Positions 24,487 through 36,512 are shown, numbered from the stretch's first letter. The stretch: DNA of 64,000 nt from Glandiceps talaboti (GCF_964340395.1 NC_135563.1:496001-560000), one strand, 5' to 3'. Notes: generated from the sequence alone by a model not told the origin. Numbers and translations are program-made.

Positions 24487-25806
24487 CCATATAGCTAGCT
24501 ATATATGCAATCTGATAAAGATCCGATGTAGATGTCGGCTAATCATTCATTGCTATTTTACCTTCGTTATTTTGCCTGAATTGACCTTCATGGTACATGT
24601 TTACGTTTTTATCCTGATCGCCTCTACATGACTGATTATGTATTACATAATCAGGGTTAATGAAGTAGTGACCTTTCTGCTCTTCCTCCACCATCCCTGT
24701 CAGCATTTCTCAAGAGGATTGCACAACACTAGCATTCCCAGACCTATGACCTTCTGTTGTCTGTCACTTAATATTCTGCTACTCCATTCATTCTGTTCTG
24801 GCAGCTAGCACGAGCACATCACTTTGCTCCCATCCACCCTCTCCTTTGGAGTTCATTCTGTCAATTTTACTACGGCTTGATTACAATATAGAAAGGGGGT
24901 TGTCACTACAGTGCATGTGGGTTCCACAGTGGTACCACGCTGCCCTATCACGTCAGGGTCATAAAGACCTTGACCCTCGGCGTGACGGCCTCATTCAGGT
25001 ACCACGCATCCTCCTCCAGATGCTTCTTGATCGTGCGATTGGCATCTGGAGACAGGTTGTTACGACGCCTGTTTGAGGTTACACTCACCTCGTTTATCCC
25101 AACCCTGTGTCTGTGTCACTTATTTCATTAATCTGAGCTGGCGCCCATGCCCACACCGTTCTGCTCAGTGAGCCACACAGCCAATCAGGTTGCGTCTTAC
25201 TGAAGACAGTTTATAGTGTACGCAATGCAATGCAATGCGAAGCAACCAAAATTTTCACGATAAGGTTTTTTTAGAAATTATTTCTTAAATTTCCCCTTTT
25301 CTGAGTTCATATAACACAACTGTGGCAAATATTTCTATGAATCGTACGTTCGAGGAGAAGCGTACTACAGAGAATGCGTACGTGTTCGCTGAGACAAATA
25401 TGAACACTACCTGGGAAACGTGTTCCAATGTAGCTAACAGTAACATGTAGAAATGCATAGAGGTACATCTAAACAAGAATTCTTTAATTACCGTAAATAT
25501 ATAGCAATGCAATCACTGAATGTTTTTACAGTTGAAATACTTTGTACGTTGTCAGTTGCCTGTGTGCACAAGTAACGCCATGTTGTTTGTTTATATTCAA
25601 TGCATATGCCCATGACAAGTAAGACACAACCTGATTGGCTGTGTGGCATGGGTGCCAGTTAAGATGCAGAGGAGGCGATCAGGATAAAAACGTAAACATG
25701 TACCACGAAGGTCAATTCAGGCAAAATAACGAAGGTAAAATAGCAATGAATAATTAGCCAACATCAACATCGGATTTTAATCAGATTGCATATATAGCTA
25801 GCACAC
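24487..25806. mobile_element. Foldback (long TIR) element, ~1.3 kb
   Basis: The left arm (about 24487-24628) is the reverse complement of the right arm (about 25672-25806). Both contain agctagctatatatgcaatc, tgat(t)aa(a)atccgatg, gctattttaccttcgttatt, ttgcctgaattgacctt and tttacgtttttatcctgatc. The inverted match resumes inside (left 25165-25203, right 25619-25652: ccacacagccaatcaggttg). About 0.5 kb of GC-richer sequence (24629-25130) therefore looks inserted in the left arm. The terminal motif atctgattaaaatccgatg is shared with the smaller foldback element at 43.43-43.82 kb. Confidence 0.8.
24948..25067 (-). pseudogene. Possible captured coding fragment inside foldback element
   Basis: On the minus strand 39 codons read RRNNLSPDANRTIKKHLEED and continue AWYLNEAVTPRVKVFMTLT to a TGA. 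Codon use is GC-rich at third positions (ctg, gtc, acg, gag), unlike the AT-rich surroundings. A possible acceptor (acctcaaacag) lies just upstream. I do not recognise the family. It could be the end of a host gene picked up by the element, a remnant of the element's own protein, or chance. Confidence 0.35.
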
Positions 25807-26381
25807 TTTGTTTCTCAATCTTCACAATAATGACGAAATGGCAGCCAATGGTTTGTCATAAGAATTTAGAATAAGAATTAGTTGTTGAAAATTTAGGGAG
25901 TATGGTTTCAATGAAAAACACTTAAAAATAGCATATAATTTATGTAAATTAGACTTCCTGCAAATATTAGATAGAAAAGAAACATCTTTAATATGTAAAA
26001 CACTTTCTGAAACCTTGAAAATGCTTTTACCCAATTTTGACCAATTAAAATACTTTCGAGAGTAAAGCATCAAGTGAAAATTCAACACGGCAGCCATTTT
26101 GAACTTGAATTCTAGGCAAATTAATTTTTTGTTCTATATGCAGTTTTTCCTCTATGTTCTGTAGAAATATGTTCAAAAGTAAATAAATTATTTAAAAAAA
26201 GGTATTTTATGAGTGCTCCTAGTAGAAAAACCCAGAAAAGTTAAATATTGTTTATTGGATTTAAAAACATATCCAAAATAGCGTATCAAATTTTATGGGA
26301 AAACAAATATCTCAAAATTAAATCTCATATATCCCTCACAATATTAGTTTTTTGTTTAAAGGATAAATTACTCTCTTTTAT
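25807..26381 (+). other. Intron sequence, no feature seen
   Basis: AT-rich sequence without recognisable exon, repeat or element end. Confidence 0.5.
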
Positions 26382-27230
26382 TAGCTCCGCTGTCAGCGAA
26401 AGCTGAAAGCGTAGCTTTAGGTATAGGTGGGTATTGAGGTATAGAGAGTAGAGTGAATCATAGGTGTCCGTCAAACTTTTATATTTTCACTATCTACTCC
26501 GAAAGTGACAGTCGGAATTCTTCGATATTTGGTGTGCATGTTCCCTGGGGGGAGGCTATTCAGATTTGTTCATGCCAAGTTGATCTGTGCCATTTTCAAT
26601 TTTTTATGATTTTTTTTCCAAAAATGACATTTTCATCAACTCCTCATAAACTTTAAGTCAGATTGCTTTGATATCTGGTGTGTTGATGCACAGGGGGTAG
26701 CTTACTTAGATTTGTTAGTTTCAAGTCTTCTCTTCTATTTTTTATGATTTTTTTTTTGAAATTTGAAAAAAAAATGAATATGTTAATGAGTATAATGACC
26801 GACGCCATTGGAAATCAGTCCGCGAGACTTTAGGTAAAGTGCAACTTTTCAAAAGACACTATTGACGTCAAACAAGCAATGTAATATGTGCTATAGTCTT
26901 AATTCTACGCATTGTGCGCCCAAATGACAAATATTTGTTTGAAAAAGGTTTGTAAACTTCAAATCCAATTCACACACCACCCCTCCTACAGAATGGTTCA
27001 TTCCAGTATATGCACCTCATAGCTCATGATCATTGTGAGAAGTCTTGCATGCCTGAACTGAAGTGTTTTTGACAGAGTCAGTCGTCAATAAAAACGATAA
27101 TACTCTTTCTAAAATTACCACATTTTGAAAGGGAAAGTACTTTGTGGTTCATTTATGGAGTTTTGTTTTTGTACGATCAATATTGGTGGCAAAATTACAG
27201 CGTCAAAATTGCCGATGTGGTAATGCACGT
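26382..27230 (+). mobile_element. TTAGCTCCGCTG-headed element, 5' part
   Basis: It begins ttagctccgctgtcagcgaa. The body matches 37241-39030 in order: 'cattttcaattttttatgat', 'gattgctttgatatctggt', 'tgttgatgcacagggggtagct', 'cgataataatc/ctc-ttctaaaatta', 'gtggttcatttatggagttttg' and 'gtacgatcaa-attggtggcaaaat'. The second copy carries a family D insertion that this copy lacks. No coding capacity. Confidence 0.65.
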
Positions 27231-29825
27231 AAATCCAAAGTACCCGGATGCACGAGGGACTAACCCAGAAGCAAGTCGTTGTCAGCCATACGTTACAGTG
27301 CAGTGGTAACATCGTCCGAGAAATCGCTGCGTTCAGTGTCATTATTCACAGAATTGTTGTTTTCGAGTGAAACCCCGTCTTGAATTGTATAACTCTAACA
27401 AATGAAGACATGTCAAGTTATATTTTGAAAGTTGTATCGCTAGTTTGAGACGATTTTCTCACGTACTATCGGGGCTTACTTGGACTTGGACCTTACTCCA
27501 GTTCATCGGGAAGTTTAGCCAGCCCGATAATTCTTTCTGGTTTAGTTTACAACACTTTTGATCGCGCAGATTTTGTTGTTGTGATGAAAAGAAATTAAAA
27601 AAAAGATCACTTCAACCATTTCGTTTTGTTTTCTTTATGAAAGGTAATCGAACATGAACGAGTGTTACCACTGTAACCAGGAGGGTCTATGCTGTAACGT
27701 ATGGCAAGGGTTCGACATACACGCTGGTTCGCTATCCCGCGAGTCTAGTAACTTTCTGTAAGGACCATGTACCAGTAAAGGTTACTAAAATGCCCATTGT
27801 AGGTAGTCCGACGGGATAGTGTCTTTTCGATAGGTATATCAGGGAGCTCAGAATTCAAACCACCGGCTATATGATGAATTCACGGTCATAGTAAAATTCA
27901 TTTGATTTTTAATTTGCTATTTTGACCAACTCCGGTTGTCTATTCGCGATAAAATTACGATTAGTTTGGAAACGGGGTAGATTTTCTATGATTCCGTGTC
28001 ATAAAAGCATGTGTTGTGTAGTTTTCGAAAAGCACACCCGGTGGGAAAGTCACCCAACAGACGATCTCGCGCCATTGCTGTACTACGTGGCACTTTATTC
28101 TGGCGGGGTGTCTCTTGAAAACGGGAATAGCGAACGATGAGCCAATCAAGTGCGACCTTTCAAATGTAGCTAATATTATAGCCAATAAAATTAGTTGTAC
28201 GATGATATGTGTATAATAAGTCCTCTACACTGTAACAAGTAAATAGTAAAGTTGAAATCTTTGTCGCATGAATTCGTATTTATGTACGGATGCGTAGTCT
28301 TTCTGAACAGTAATTCTTAGATCAGTTAGTATTTAAACTTCGTTTCTGAGTTAATTATTCGGTAGGTTATTGACGAGCTCCCTTTGTAAAAACGCTGTAC
28401 AAATTGGATGTCGGCGTTCGCCCGGCCACGTTCAACGGAACTAGTGAAGCTCAATCATAACAATGGTGGCTGTCAAAATCGAAGACGCAATTTGACCGTG
28501 TTGTTATTTCAGTGAGTTTATTCAGCAAGAAAACAACGTGTTCTATGTTTTTGTACTTCCTACATGATGTGATGATCGTTTTTTTTACCGGTACAACTTA
28601 CAGCCTACAATGAAACTGCTAACTTAGTAACACTAGCCCCATCCTCAGGTAGGATTTTTAGTGCCGTGTAGACGATTCCGTGTTCCGTGTTCCGTGTTCA
28701 TGTTTTGGGGCACATTTCTAAATACGCGAAACCAGTTATTGAATGTGTAGTGGATATTGATATTCAGTTTAAAAAATTAAAATCCTGAACTTTATTTTGC
28801 GAACGGTTTTGTCATTTCTTAGAATTATAGGGCCGACTGTATCACGTTTAACGTTTATGTCAACCCGGAAGTACATAGACACGAAAATAGACGAAGTGAC
28901 TTGTACATGTAATTAGTAACAAAATTTTGCTGTAACTGCTGGTAACCTTCAAATTTATTTATTTTTATGTTGTAAATACATTCTAATATGCACTAAGGAC
29001 AACACTATAAAGACTTGCTCTATGGGAAGGTAATTTTTTGTCTTTTAAAAATGCAATAGTTAGATCAATGTGTACCAGAAATGTTATGAAGTATTTAAGC
29101 TAGAAATAAGACCACATAACATCTTATTACTCCCCCCCCCCCCCCAATTAAGACAAACTACTCACAGAAAGCAACAAAAAAAGAGAAGAAGCTCCAAAAC
29201 ATAAAAAAGAGAATAAAATTACAGTAAGGAGTTGATGATGCACAAACAACTACAACGAAATAGACAGTTCAATTACAACAGTGTTTGAAATAAATATGGG
29301 GTTTGGAAAAGTGAATTAGAAGTAGAGCAAAAACTAAGAGAGATGAAGAGCCTAAGTGAACAAGCGAAAGCACTTAAAGATAGGACCACCAAATTTTTTG
29401 CAGGACTACTACGTTATCAATTTTTCTAGTCCTGTGGGATAGTGACTTTTACTCCAGTGTCGAACCCTGTTGGCTGAGAATGACTCTCTTTCGGGTACTT
29501 GGGGATTGTCACCTTACGGAAACTAAGATGGCGATTAATACATTTCTTCCCTATATATATATATCTACTACAACTAGTACAAGTTGAATGTTGTTGACTT
29601 GGTAAATTTGTTAGAAAATTGAAATTCAAATTGCCTCAAAATTATTTTAGATCCCTAGTTTATTTCATTCATCATTAAAATTTTCCAGGGTTAAAGCTGT
29701 AAGACACTGGAATTATTTATAACCAACCTCAAAATCCTCTTTTCTTCTTCTTTTTCTTGTGTGCATTTCCCAGTCATTTTTTCCCTGAGACTTTGTGCAA
29801 TTTTTCATAACAGTAGATTTTTGTT
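27231..29825. other. Intron sequence of mixed composition; no gene supported
   Basis: It contains short CpG-bearing stretches (27.2-28.5 kb), a run of C near 29131-29143 and several open frames under 80 codons without recognisable domains. The flanking 5' part (26382) and 3' tail (to 30052) of the TTAGCTCC element suggest that some or all of this is a long version of that element or later insertions in it. I could not find clean ends. Confidence 0.35.
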
Positions 29826-30052
29826 ATAAAATGGTGACTATGGTATAAAAGTACAATACATTACCAACTTCTGTGTAAAATGTGTTTTATAGTGAGACAT
29901 CATATGAAACCACTAACCACTTTATTGCATCGCTAAAACAAAACTGCATAGTAAAGAGCTGAAGAACTGAACCACTTCTACATGTCACCAAAATAAAAAA
30001 AAATAAAAAAAATAAAAAAACAGCGGAGCTATTCTGACCGATAGGTCGCTTG
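29826..30052 (+). mobile_element. TTAGCTCC-family 3' tail
   Basis: The tail matches 30716-30941 closely: atggtgactat, ataaaagtacaata, caactt-ctgtgt, accactaaccact, gaaccacttctacatgt, then an A-rich stretch and acagcggagctattctgacc. The acagcggagct is the reverse complement of the head agctccgctgt, so these are short terminal inverted repeats. Confidence 0.7.
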
Positions 30053-30941
30053 TTAGCTCCACTGTCAGCGATAGCTGATAGGGTTAGGTTGATTCTCAGT
30101 CAGTGTCTGTCTTCCATCCGTCAACTTCCAAAACTACTGGGTCAATTAACCTGAAATTTGTTGTGTAGGTGTCATTTGATGAGCAGATATAAGTTTGTTC
30201 AAGACTAGTTGATTGGGTCATTTTTATGCAAATTAGGTCTAAAAATACAATTTTTGGTAAAAATGCTTCAAAAATCTTCACTTGGCCAATTGACTTGAAA
30301 TTTGTTGTGTATGTGTCTTGGGATGAGCAGATATGTTTGTTCAAGACAAATTGACTGGGTCATTAATATGCAAATTAGGTCTAAAAATAGTAATTTTCAT
30401 TAAAATGCTTCAAAAATCTTCCTCTCCAAACTACTGGGCCAATTGAGTTGAAATTTGTTGTGTAGGTGTCTTGGGATGAGCAGATATAAGTTTCTTCAGG
30501 ACAAGTTGATTGTGTCATTGATATGCAAATTATTTCTACAAATGGAATTTTTGGTAAAAATGCTTTAAATTAAAATCTTTTCAAAAACTACTTGGCCAAT
30601 TGAGTTGAAATTTGTGTTGTGTAGGTGTCTTGAGATAAGCAGATGTAAGTTTGTTCAAGACAAGTTAATTGGGTTATTAATATGCAAATTAGGGGTAAAA
30701 TAGAATTTTTGTGAAATGGTGACTATATTATAAAAGTACAATATTTTACCAACTTTCTGTGTGAAATGTGTTCTATAGTGTGTGTGAGTCATCACATGAA
30801 ACCACTAACCACTGATTACTTTGCTAAAACAAAATTGCATAGTGGAAGAGCTAAACAGCAGAACCACTTCTACATGTTACAAAAACAAAACAAAGAAGAA
30901 CAAAAAAAACAGCAGAGCTATTCTGACCAATAGGTCACTTG
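30053..30941 (+). mobile_element. TTAGCTCC-family element, complete short copy (~890 bp)
   Basis: The head ttagctccactgtcagcgat abuts the tail of the previous copy with no spacer. Four degenerate ~140-bp tandem units follow (aattgacttgaaatttgttg, tcttgggatgagcagatat, gcaaattaggtctaaaaata), then the common tail ending acagcagagctattctgacc. No coding capacity. Confidence 0.7.
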
Positions 30942-31433
30942 TCTGAATTTTCTTGCAGGAGAATCTTTTCTTGAAAATTGAAAATAGCAACATGAATTGA
31001 GATAGGAAATGAGACTCTAAACTTGCTGCTTGTCGTACCATGTCAACGATTATCAGTTTGAGTTTAGAGAGTCAATTTAATGTAGGTGCTTGCCTTGGAA
31101 ATAGATATTTCTCTTATGAGTATAATAATACATGTATAGTACTTCAATTATTAAAGATAGCATTACAGTATTATTGTTGTTCATAATTTCCAACACCTGT
31201 AATTATTTGGAAAGAACAATTATCAAGCACTTAATTTTTAAACTTGTACAAAAAAATGCATGTGATTGTAGCAAATAGTCCTAATTTATGTTGAGTATGA
31301 TATATATGAAATATCATTTCACATCTGTCTACATCTTAAGTTCTCTTATGGTTTTTTTTTTTAACTTAACATATTAGAAACTGGTCATTACATTACATTA
31401 GAAAAAGATAAACAAAACTAGAAATTATTTTTA
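30942..31433 (+). other. Intron sequence, no feature seen
   Basis: AT-rich. A good-looking acceptor (tctgaattttcttgcag at about 30958) opens a frame that stops after 13 codons with no donor, so it is not called an exon. Confidence 0.45.
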
Positions 31434-31690
31434 ACCCCACCGGATGTAGTCCAGGACATATAGAGTGGGCTCCATCTCGTCCATGTGTTCGTTCATCCTT
31501 GCGTGTGTGCCTCTGGAATCATTTTTCATTGACCGATTTCTTTCAAACTCTTTAAATTGATAGTGAACTATGACTTACATATGCCTGTCAGTTTGCTTTG
31601 GGATATGGTGCAATTTAGCTGACTTGGAGCCATTTTTGGATCAAAAAATGTGGGTCAAAAAACTTAAACTCAAAAACTAATGGGTGGATC
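31434..31690 (+). mobile_element. Dispersed repeat fragment, 'gggctccatct' family
   Basis: It is the second copy of the sequence at 951-1190, here preceded by accccaccggatgtagtccagg. It is cut on the right by the long inverted repeat that starts near 31690. Confidence 0.6.
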
Positions 31691-32645
31691 GGTCAACACT
31701 GTACAATATCTTACCCACAACTCTCTCTGATTTGTATGCTTGGAAGTTTCTTATTTTATAACTTCTTTAATAACCCATATTTGTCAACATTTTGAGCATA
31801 GTAATTACGTTTAAAGTGGCCATATGGATTAGGATTTGGTATTTATTTTGGGGTTTTAATTTATAAAACAATTTTATCATGGCTTCCTGCTTGAGAAATC
31901 AATGTGAAACAACATAGACCAAGTCTGTGTTGGTAACTCAATACATTACAAAAAGCTAAAATTTGTGTAAAAAATTGTTATTGTACGTACAATAACAAAT
32001 ATTTCACACATTTATTAGTGTTTTACAATTGATTGAGTTACAAAGAAGGACTTTGCATATGTTGTTTCACATTGAATTCACAAGTAGGAAGCCATGATAA
32101 AATTGGTTTATAAATTAAAAATCCAAAATAAATACCCAATCCTCATCCATATGGCCACTTTAATCAATATGTAACAAAAGTAAGTTTGGGAATCAAAAAT
32201 AAAGTTCTAAATTTTGCATAAAATGTGCTAACAAGTAAATGAAACATGTACTGTGAATAAAACACTTTTCAATGTCAAAGTATCACTAACTTGGGTAGAC
32301 AGTATGTATGATGAGTTTTAGTATGAAAATATATTTTGTCATACGTATTCAAATTAATATATCTTTGGCAAACACATAACAGGTACATATATTTTCCTTA
32401 GTTTTGTAGAAAATATTTTGCATGTTTTTCAAGAAAATCTGTTGACAAATTTCTAAAATTGCTACTCCTTCTGCAATAAAACATTGATACCCGAATCAAT
32501 GAAAATATGTATTCAGAAACTCATCAGTGTCAATTCTACGTTTTGAAAATAGCAAAAATATTCTTACAGAATCCTGTACACAGGTGAGATTTGGCCGACT
32601 TCAAGATGATGTCCAACAGTACAAATCAGAGAAAGTTGTGGGTAA
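31690..32645. mobile_element. Long inverted repeat / foldback element
   Basis: The ends are inverse copies: cactgtacaatatcttaccc near 31697 and gggtaaaatattgtacagtg near 32640. The inner arms match around a palindromic centre ttattgtacgtacaataa (about 31978-31995). They share tggccatatgga-tagga, tggtatttattttggg, ataaaacaattttatcatgg and a-tcaatgtgaaacaaca. The right arm has about 0.4 kb (32165-32600) with no counterpart on the left, so one arm has gained or lost sequence. No coding capacity. Confidence 0.8.
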
Positions 32646-32649
32646 AATA

Positions 32650-33541
32650 TTGTACAGTGCAGTCTGAAATTTGGTGAGAACATTCTTAGGGGTATTTAAA
32701 TTAAGAATTATTCGTGACATAATGATCCTATCAGTGATATACAAATTAGGGCTAAAAATTTGTCTTTTTCGTCAAAAATCTTTAATGTCAAAACTACTAA
32801 GCAGATTGGGCTGAAATTTAATGAGGATGCATCTGTGGGTGTATAGATGAAGAAATATCAAGCATATAATGATCTCATCAGTGATATGCAAATTTGGTGT
32901 AAAAATGTGAATTTCAGTCAAAACTTATATCTCAAAAAGTACTTGCTCAGTGAGACTGAAATTTGGTGAGATGTTTCTGCAGATTTTCTTCAGAATATTT
33001 TGATACAATTGGCCCTAGCAACATAACCATGCCCTTAGCAACAACTAAATGACAGTATTTTTTGATCAAATAACAACATCATCTGATTGGCAAGTGAGTC
33101 AACATTCAAAAAATGTACGCAAATACCCCAAGCAACCTTGACCACGTCCACAGCAACACCCAAACAATGGTGTATTACACAAATATAGCAACAGGGATTC
33201 TTGAACAAGTGAACAAAAATTCAAAAAGTGTATGCAAATATACCTAGCAACAAGACCACACCCATAGCAACAGCCATATGGTCATGTATATTGCAAAGAT
33301 AACATCAGGGATTCATAGATAAGTGAATAAACATTCAAAAAAGGTATGCAAATGTGCCTAGCAACAAGACCATGCCCATAGCAACAGCCAAATGATGGCG
33401 TATATTGCGAAGATAACAACATGGTTGGATAGGCACCTGGATAGTCATTCAGTAAATGAACACCTATACCGAGCATGGCTCAGCATGTGGGTAAACATTT
33501 TTTAAAAGTGTACAGTTGTGCTACAACACCATTGCTCTATT
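32650..33541 (+). mobile_element. AGCACAACTG-family element, 5'-truncated
   Basis: The body and tandem blocks are as in the 16.9-18.3 kb copy, ending tgtacagttgtgctac at about 33521. The head is missing, replaced by the right end of the foldback element. Confidence 0.75.
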
Positions 33542-34162
33542 TTTCAAGAAATATATTTTTTTATTTCATTTCTAATGATGCGTCAGTAAAATGTGTATGC
33601 AAGAATGGAATTGTATGCTAATTTTGAGTAGTAAAATTTCACCATTTCACTTTGAGGGCATTTTTCATTCACCATCAAATTGTCCATAAAAAGTTGCTTT
33701 GCAACATATAACGCAAGATGCCTACAGGACCATCTTCTAGCAACATGTTCTGAAATCTGATGTACACTATGAGGACCTTTGCTTGTCTTTTGGAATTCAG
33801 TCAGCAGCAATCTGGTTCAATAGAATGAATTTTGAGTGGTGAACACCTAAAATACCCTAACACAATTATTGAATTACTATTGGACATTAAGTATACAGAA
33901 CATAAATGAAAAAGGAAACACAAAGTAATAAAGCAAGTTTTCAAAGGATTTCATATGGCTGCTGTATTGAATTTTCCCATGATACATTCATTGCTCACAA
34001 AATGTATCATACTTGGTCAGAACGAGGGAAATGGCATTGTGCAAATATTTTTACTCAGTGTTGTTTCTTTCTATCTAATCTTTGTTAAAAGAATAAAAAA
34101 TGTGCACATTTATGCAAATTTGAGCAGTAAAATCTCAATATTTCACTTGGAAGGCATGTTTT
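33542..34162 (+). other. Intron sequence, no feature seen
   Basis: AT-rich sequence. Overlapping frames under 80 codons lack recognisable content. Confidence 0.45.
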
Positions 34163-34500
34163 TTTAGCACAACTGAACTGATAAGGATAAGACAAATGAA
34201 TACAATTTTAAAAAATCCATGCAAATATAGCAACAAGACCACGCCCATAGGAACAGCCATATGACCATGTACATTGCAAAGATAACATCAGGGATTCATA
34301 GACAACTGAACGAATATTCAAAAAATGTATGCAAATATGTCTAGCAACAAGACCATGCCCATAGCAACAGCCAAATGATCGCATATATTGCAAAGATAAC
34401 AACAGGGTTGCATAGGCAACTGGATAGTCATTCAGCAAATACCTAGCATTGATCAGCATGTGGGTAAACAGTTTTAAAAAGTGTACAGTTGTGCTAAAAT
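34163..34500 (+). mobile_element. AGCACAACTG-family element, internally deleted
   Basis: Both ends are present: ttttttagcacaactgaact near 34163 and gtacagttgtgctaaaatg near 34482. Only two of the 'gcccatag(c/g)aacagcca' tandem blocks lie between them, so this is a short MITE-like derivative of the longer copies. It ends 80 bp before exon 4. Confidence 0.75.
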
Positions 34501-34579
34501 GCCATTGGCACTATTTTTCTGTATAAAAGAAGAAATTTTCTCCAAGTAATTTATAATATGTATTTTTATATTGAAACAG

Positions 34580-34726
34580 AAACTAAAGAAAATGACAGCC
34601 TCTGAGAGTCGTCTAAAAAGGAAAGCTTTAGAGCTTGAACATGAGAAGGATAGACTTGCTGCTAAGATATGCAGTCTTGAAGCAGAACTTAGAGTTAAAC
34701 TAAGTGAGCTGGATGATTCGAATAAG
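34580..34726 (+). CDS. Coiled-coil gene, exon 4
   Basis: The acceptor is tttttatattgaaacag and the donor is AAG|gtaaat. The 147 nt (49 codons) are in phase 0 at both ends. They begin KLKKMTASESRLKRKALELE and continue through HEKDRLAAKICSLEAELRVK to LSELDDSNK. Leucines and other hydrophobics at a/d spacing among E/K/R make this a clear coiled coil. The following 9.6-kb intron holds a TIR element with its own minus-strand gene and several other insertions. Confidence 0.88.
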
Positions 34727-35250
34727 GTAAATGAAGCTGTATACCCCTAGATAGTTAACAATGATACCATGAATTACAATCGCCTTGAATTTTTTCATTC
34801 GTTGATAAGAGACCATTAAAAATAACTTTATGAGCTAAAAAAAATGGTAGCTATGATGATTAAATATTCATGTTTATTTATTTTGCAAAAAATATGTGAA
34901 TTTACTTGCCAATGTGTCATGTAAGCATTGTTTACTTATTTTCATGTTCTTACTAAGGCTGCGCAAATTCAAAATTATGTTTGACATCACCCCAAGACCC
35001 TAAAACCTAGGAGGGGGGGGGGGGGGGGGGGGGGGGGTTACAAAACAAACTAATTATATATTCCAAAATATGAAAATGAGATAATATAAGAAAATTGAAA
35101 GCAAATATCCATAATAGAAAGCCCTTATCTTTCGCTTTTAAGCAGATTTCATACATCAGATGTTTACAGTGTCATGTATATACAAAGGTTGTGTGTACAA
35201 CAGACAATTTCATTGAAATAATATACTCAAGCATATAAGTTGAACAACAT

Positions 35251-35256
35251 TTTATT
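35251..35256 (-). promoter_or_regulatory. Possible polyadenylation signal of the minus-strand gene
   Basis: TTTATT on the plus strand is AATAAA on the minus strand, about 360 bp past the stop codon and still inside the transposon. The hexamer is common by chance at this composition. Confidence 0.3.
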
Positions 35257-35615
35257 GAACCAGTTTGGACAAACTTACAATAAGATATACTGGCCTTCTG
35301 CCAAACACCTTGAAAGTTAAAATGTCATTTTGATGAAGTCCATCTGTACTACACAACATGCATGGTGCAGTGTCATGACAACAGTCAAAAATTTCCTGGC
35401 AAAAAAATTAACAGTTGGAATAAACTAGCAACGAACAATACTGGTTTAATCATAGACAGTGGAGTCTCCCCTCCACTGTCTATGGTTTAATGTGCATATT
35501 TATACTGCACAACATGCAAGGTACAATTGTACTTCAGGTGCCATAGTCAAAACAAGTTTGTGAACTCCATGTATCAAACACATTAATGGAGAATGGGTGT
35601 GACAACCACAAACAG

Positions 35616-35982
35616 TCAGAACTGGGCAAATTCTCTCTTTTCGGCTTTATTTCTTACACGCTCTTTCACAGAGTTGGCCTTACAAGTGACACACACTGGA
35701 TGGACTGTCTGGTATGTAGCTTTCATTTCCTCAGTCACAGGGAAAACATGTTCATCACCACAGCTGTAACAGACATCTGGTAGGCTGATGAGTTTGGATG
35801 AGTAGTAATGTGTTGAGATTTCACTGCAACAACTCTGATTCTGGCTCACTACACATGTCCCATAGAGAGGATGCCCTGATTGTACTAGTAACCCACCACA
35901 GGTATAACGACAAACATCTAGGAGTGCCTGACTGAGTTGTTGTTTTTGCTGTGAATAAAGCTTCTTTGCAGAATAAATACAC
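35616..35982 (-). CDS. Zinc-ribbon-like protein carried by the TIR element, exon 3 (stop)
   Basis: The acceptor is ctatttctctttgatag, and the first base completes the split Arg codon. The 121 following codons start CIYSAKKLYSQQKQQLSQAL and end KAEKREFAQF-TGA. Paired cysteines occur as CRYTC, VCYSCG and PVCVTC after the exon-2 CIDC, suggesting two zinc ribbons or knuckles. The pattern C..C.KPR..Y, YTCG, yYSS, VCY.CG, C..C is one I recall from multi-copy uncharacterised proteins of corals, molluscs and lancelets (from memory). Total protein is about 283 aa. Given the flanking TIRs it may be an element-encoded accessory protein or captured cargo. No function is assigned. Confidence 0.8.
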
Positions 35983-36244
35983 CTATCAAAGAGAAATAGA
36001 AAACAGAGAAATTCATATTTGTATTATTTTTGACATATATACTGGTATAACATATACTACATACACATAGAAAATACACATAACAAGACTGTAAATGTCC
36101 CCAATGTACTGGGTTCTGTCCTTTCTCTTCCCTTCATTCACACTGCACAGTATTTACTACATTGTATAGTTTGGAGGAGACTACAATTGGGAAAAGTGAT
36201 ATCTAATGTACAGTGGATAATATCAAATGTACTATATGCCTTAC

Positions 36245-36474
36245 CTGGGCTTTTTGCAATCTATGCAGGACACCACAGCTCTAACTGTTTCACCACTCAG
36301 TCTGAAGTTGATGTTTGCTGCATCAATTACCCGTCCCTTTCTGCTGGGGCAATGAGCTTCAATCATTACGGAACCCGGGGTTACGGAAAAGGCATTCTGA
36401 GGTTGTACATCATCAGTGTTGTTATTATTGTCTTCATCAATTGAACATCGAAAAGAATGTAATACTTTTGGAAC
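36245..36474 (-). CDS. Zinc-ribbon-like protein carried by the TIR element, exon 2
   Basis: The exon begins VPKVLHSFRCSIDEDNNN. It includes TPGSVMIEAHCPSRKGRVID and ends VVSCIDCKKP plus two bases of a split Arg codon, at a perfect AG|gtaagg donor. It is 230 nt, phase 0 to phase 2. The CIDCKKPR-C knuckle continues into exon 3. The segment is intact, with no stop or frameshift. Confidence 0.75.
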
Positions 36475-36512
36475 CTATCACACGTATTTGCAATAGTCAA
36501 CCCCGGACTCAC

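Noticed and set aside
27922-28185. Overlapping plus and minus frames of 72-74 codons in a CpG-bearing stretch
   Set aside because: No recognisable domain, no splice context or phase match with flanking exons, and open on both strands.
30958-31000. Possible exon after tctgaattttcttgcag
   Set aside because: The phase-0 frame stops after 13 codons and no donor is present.
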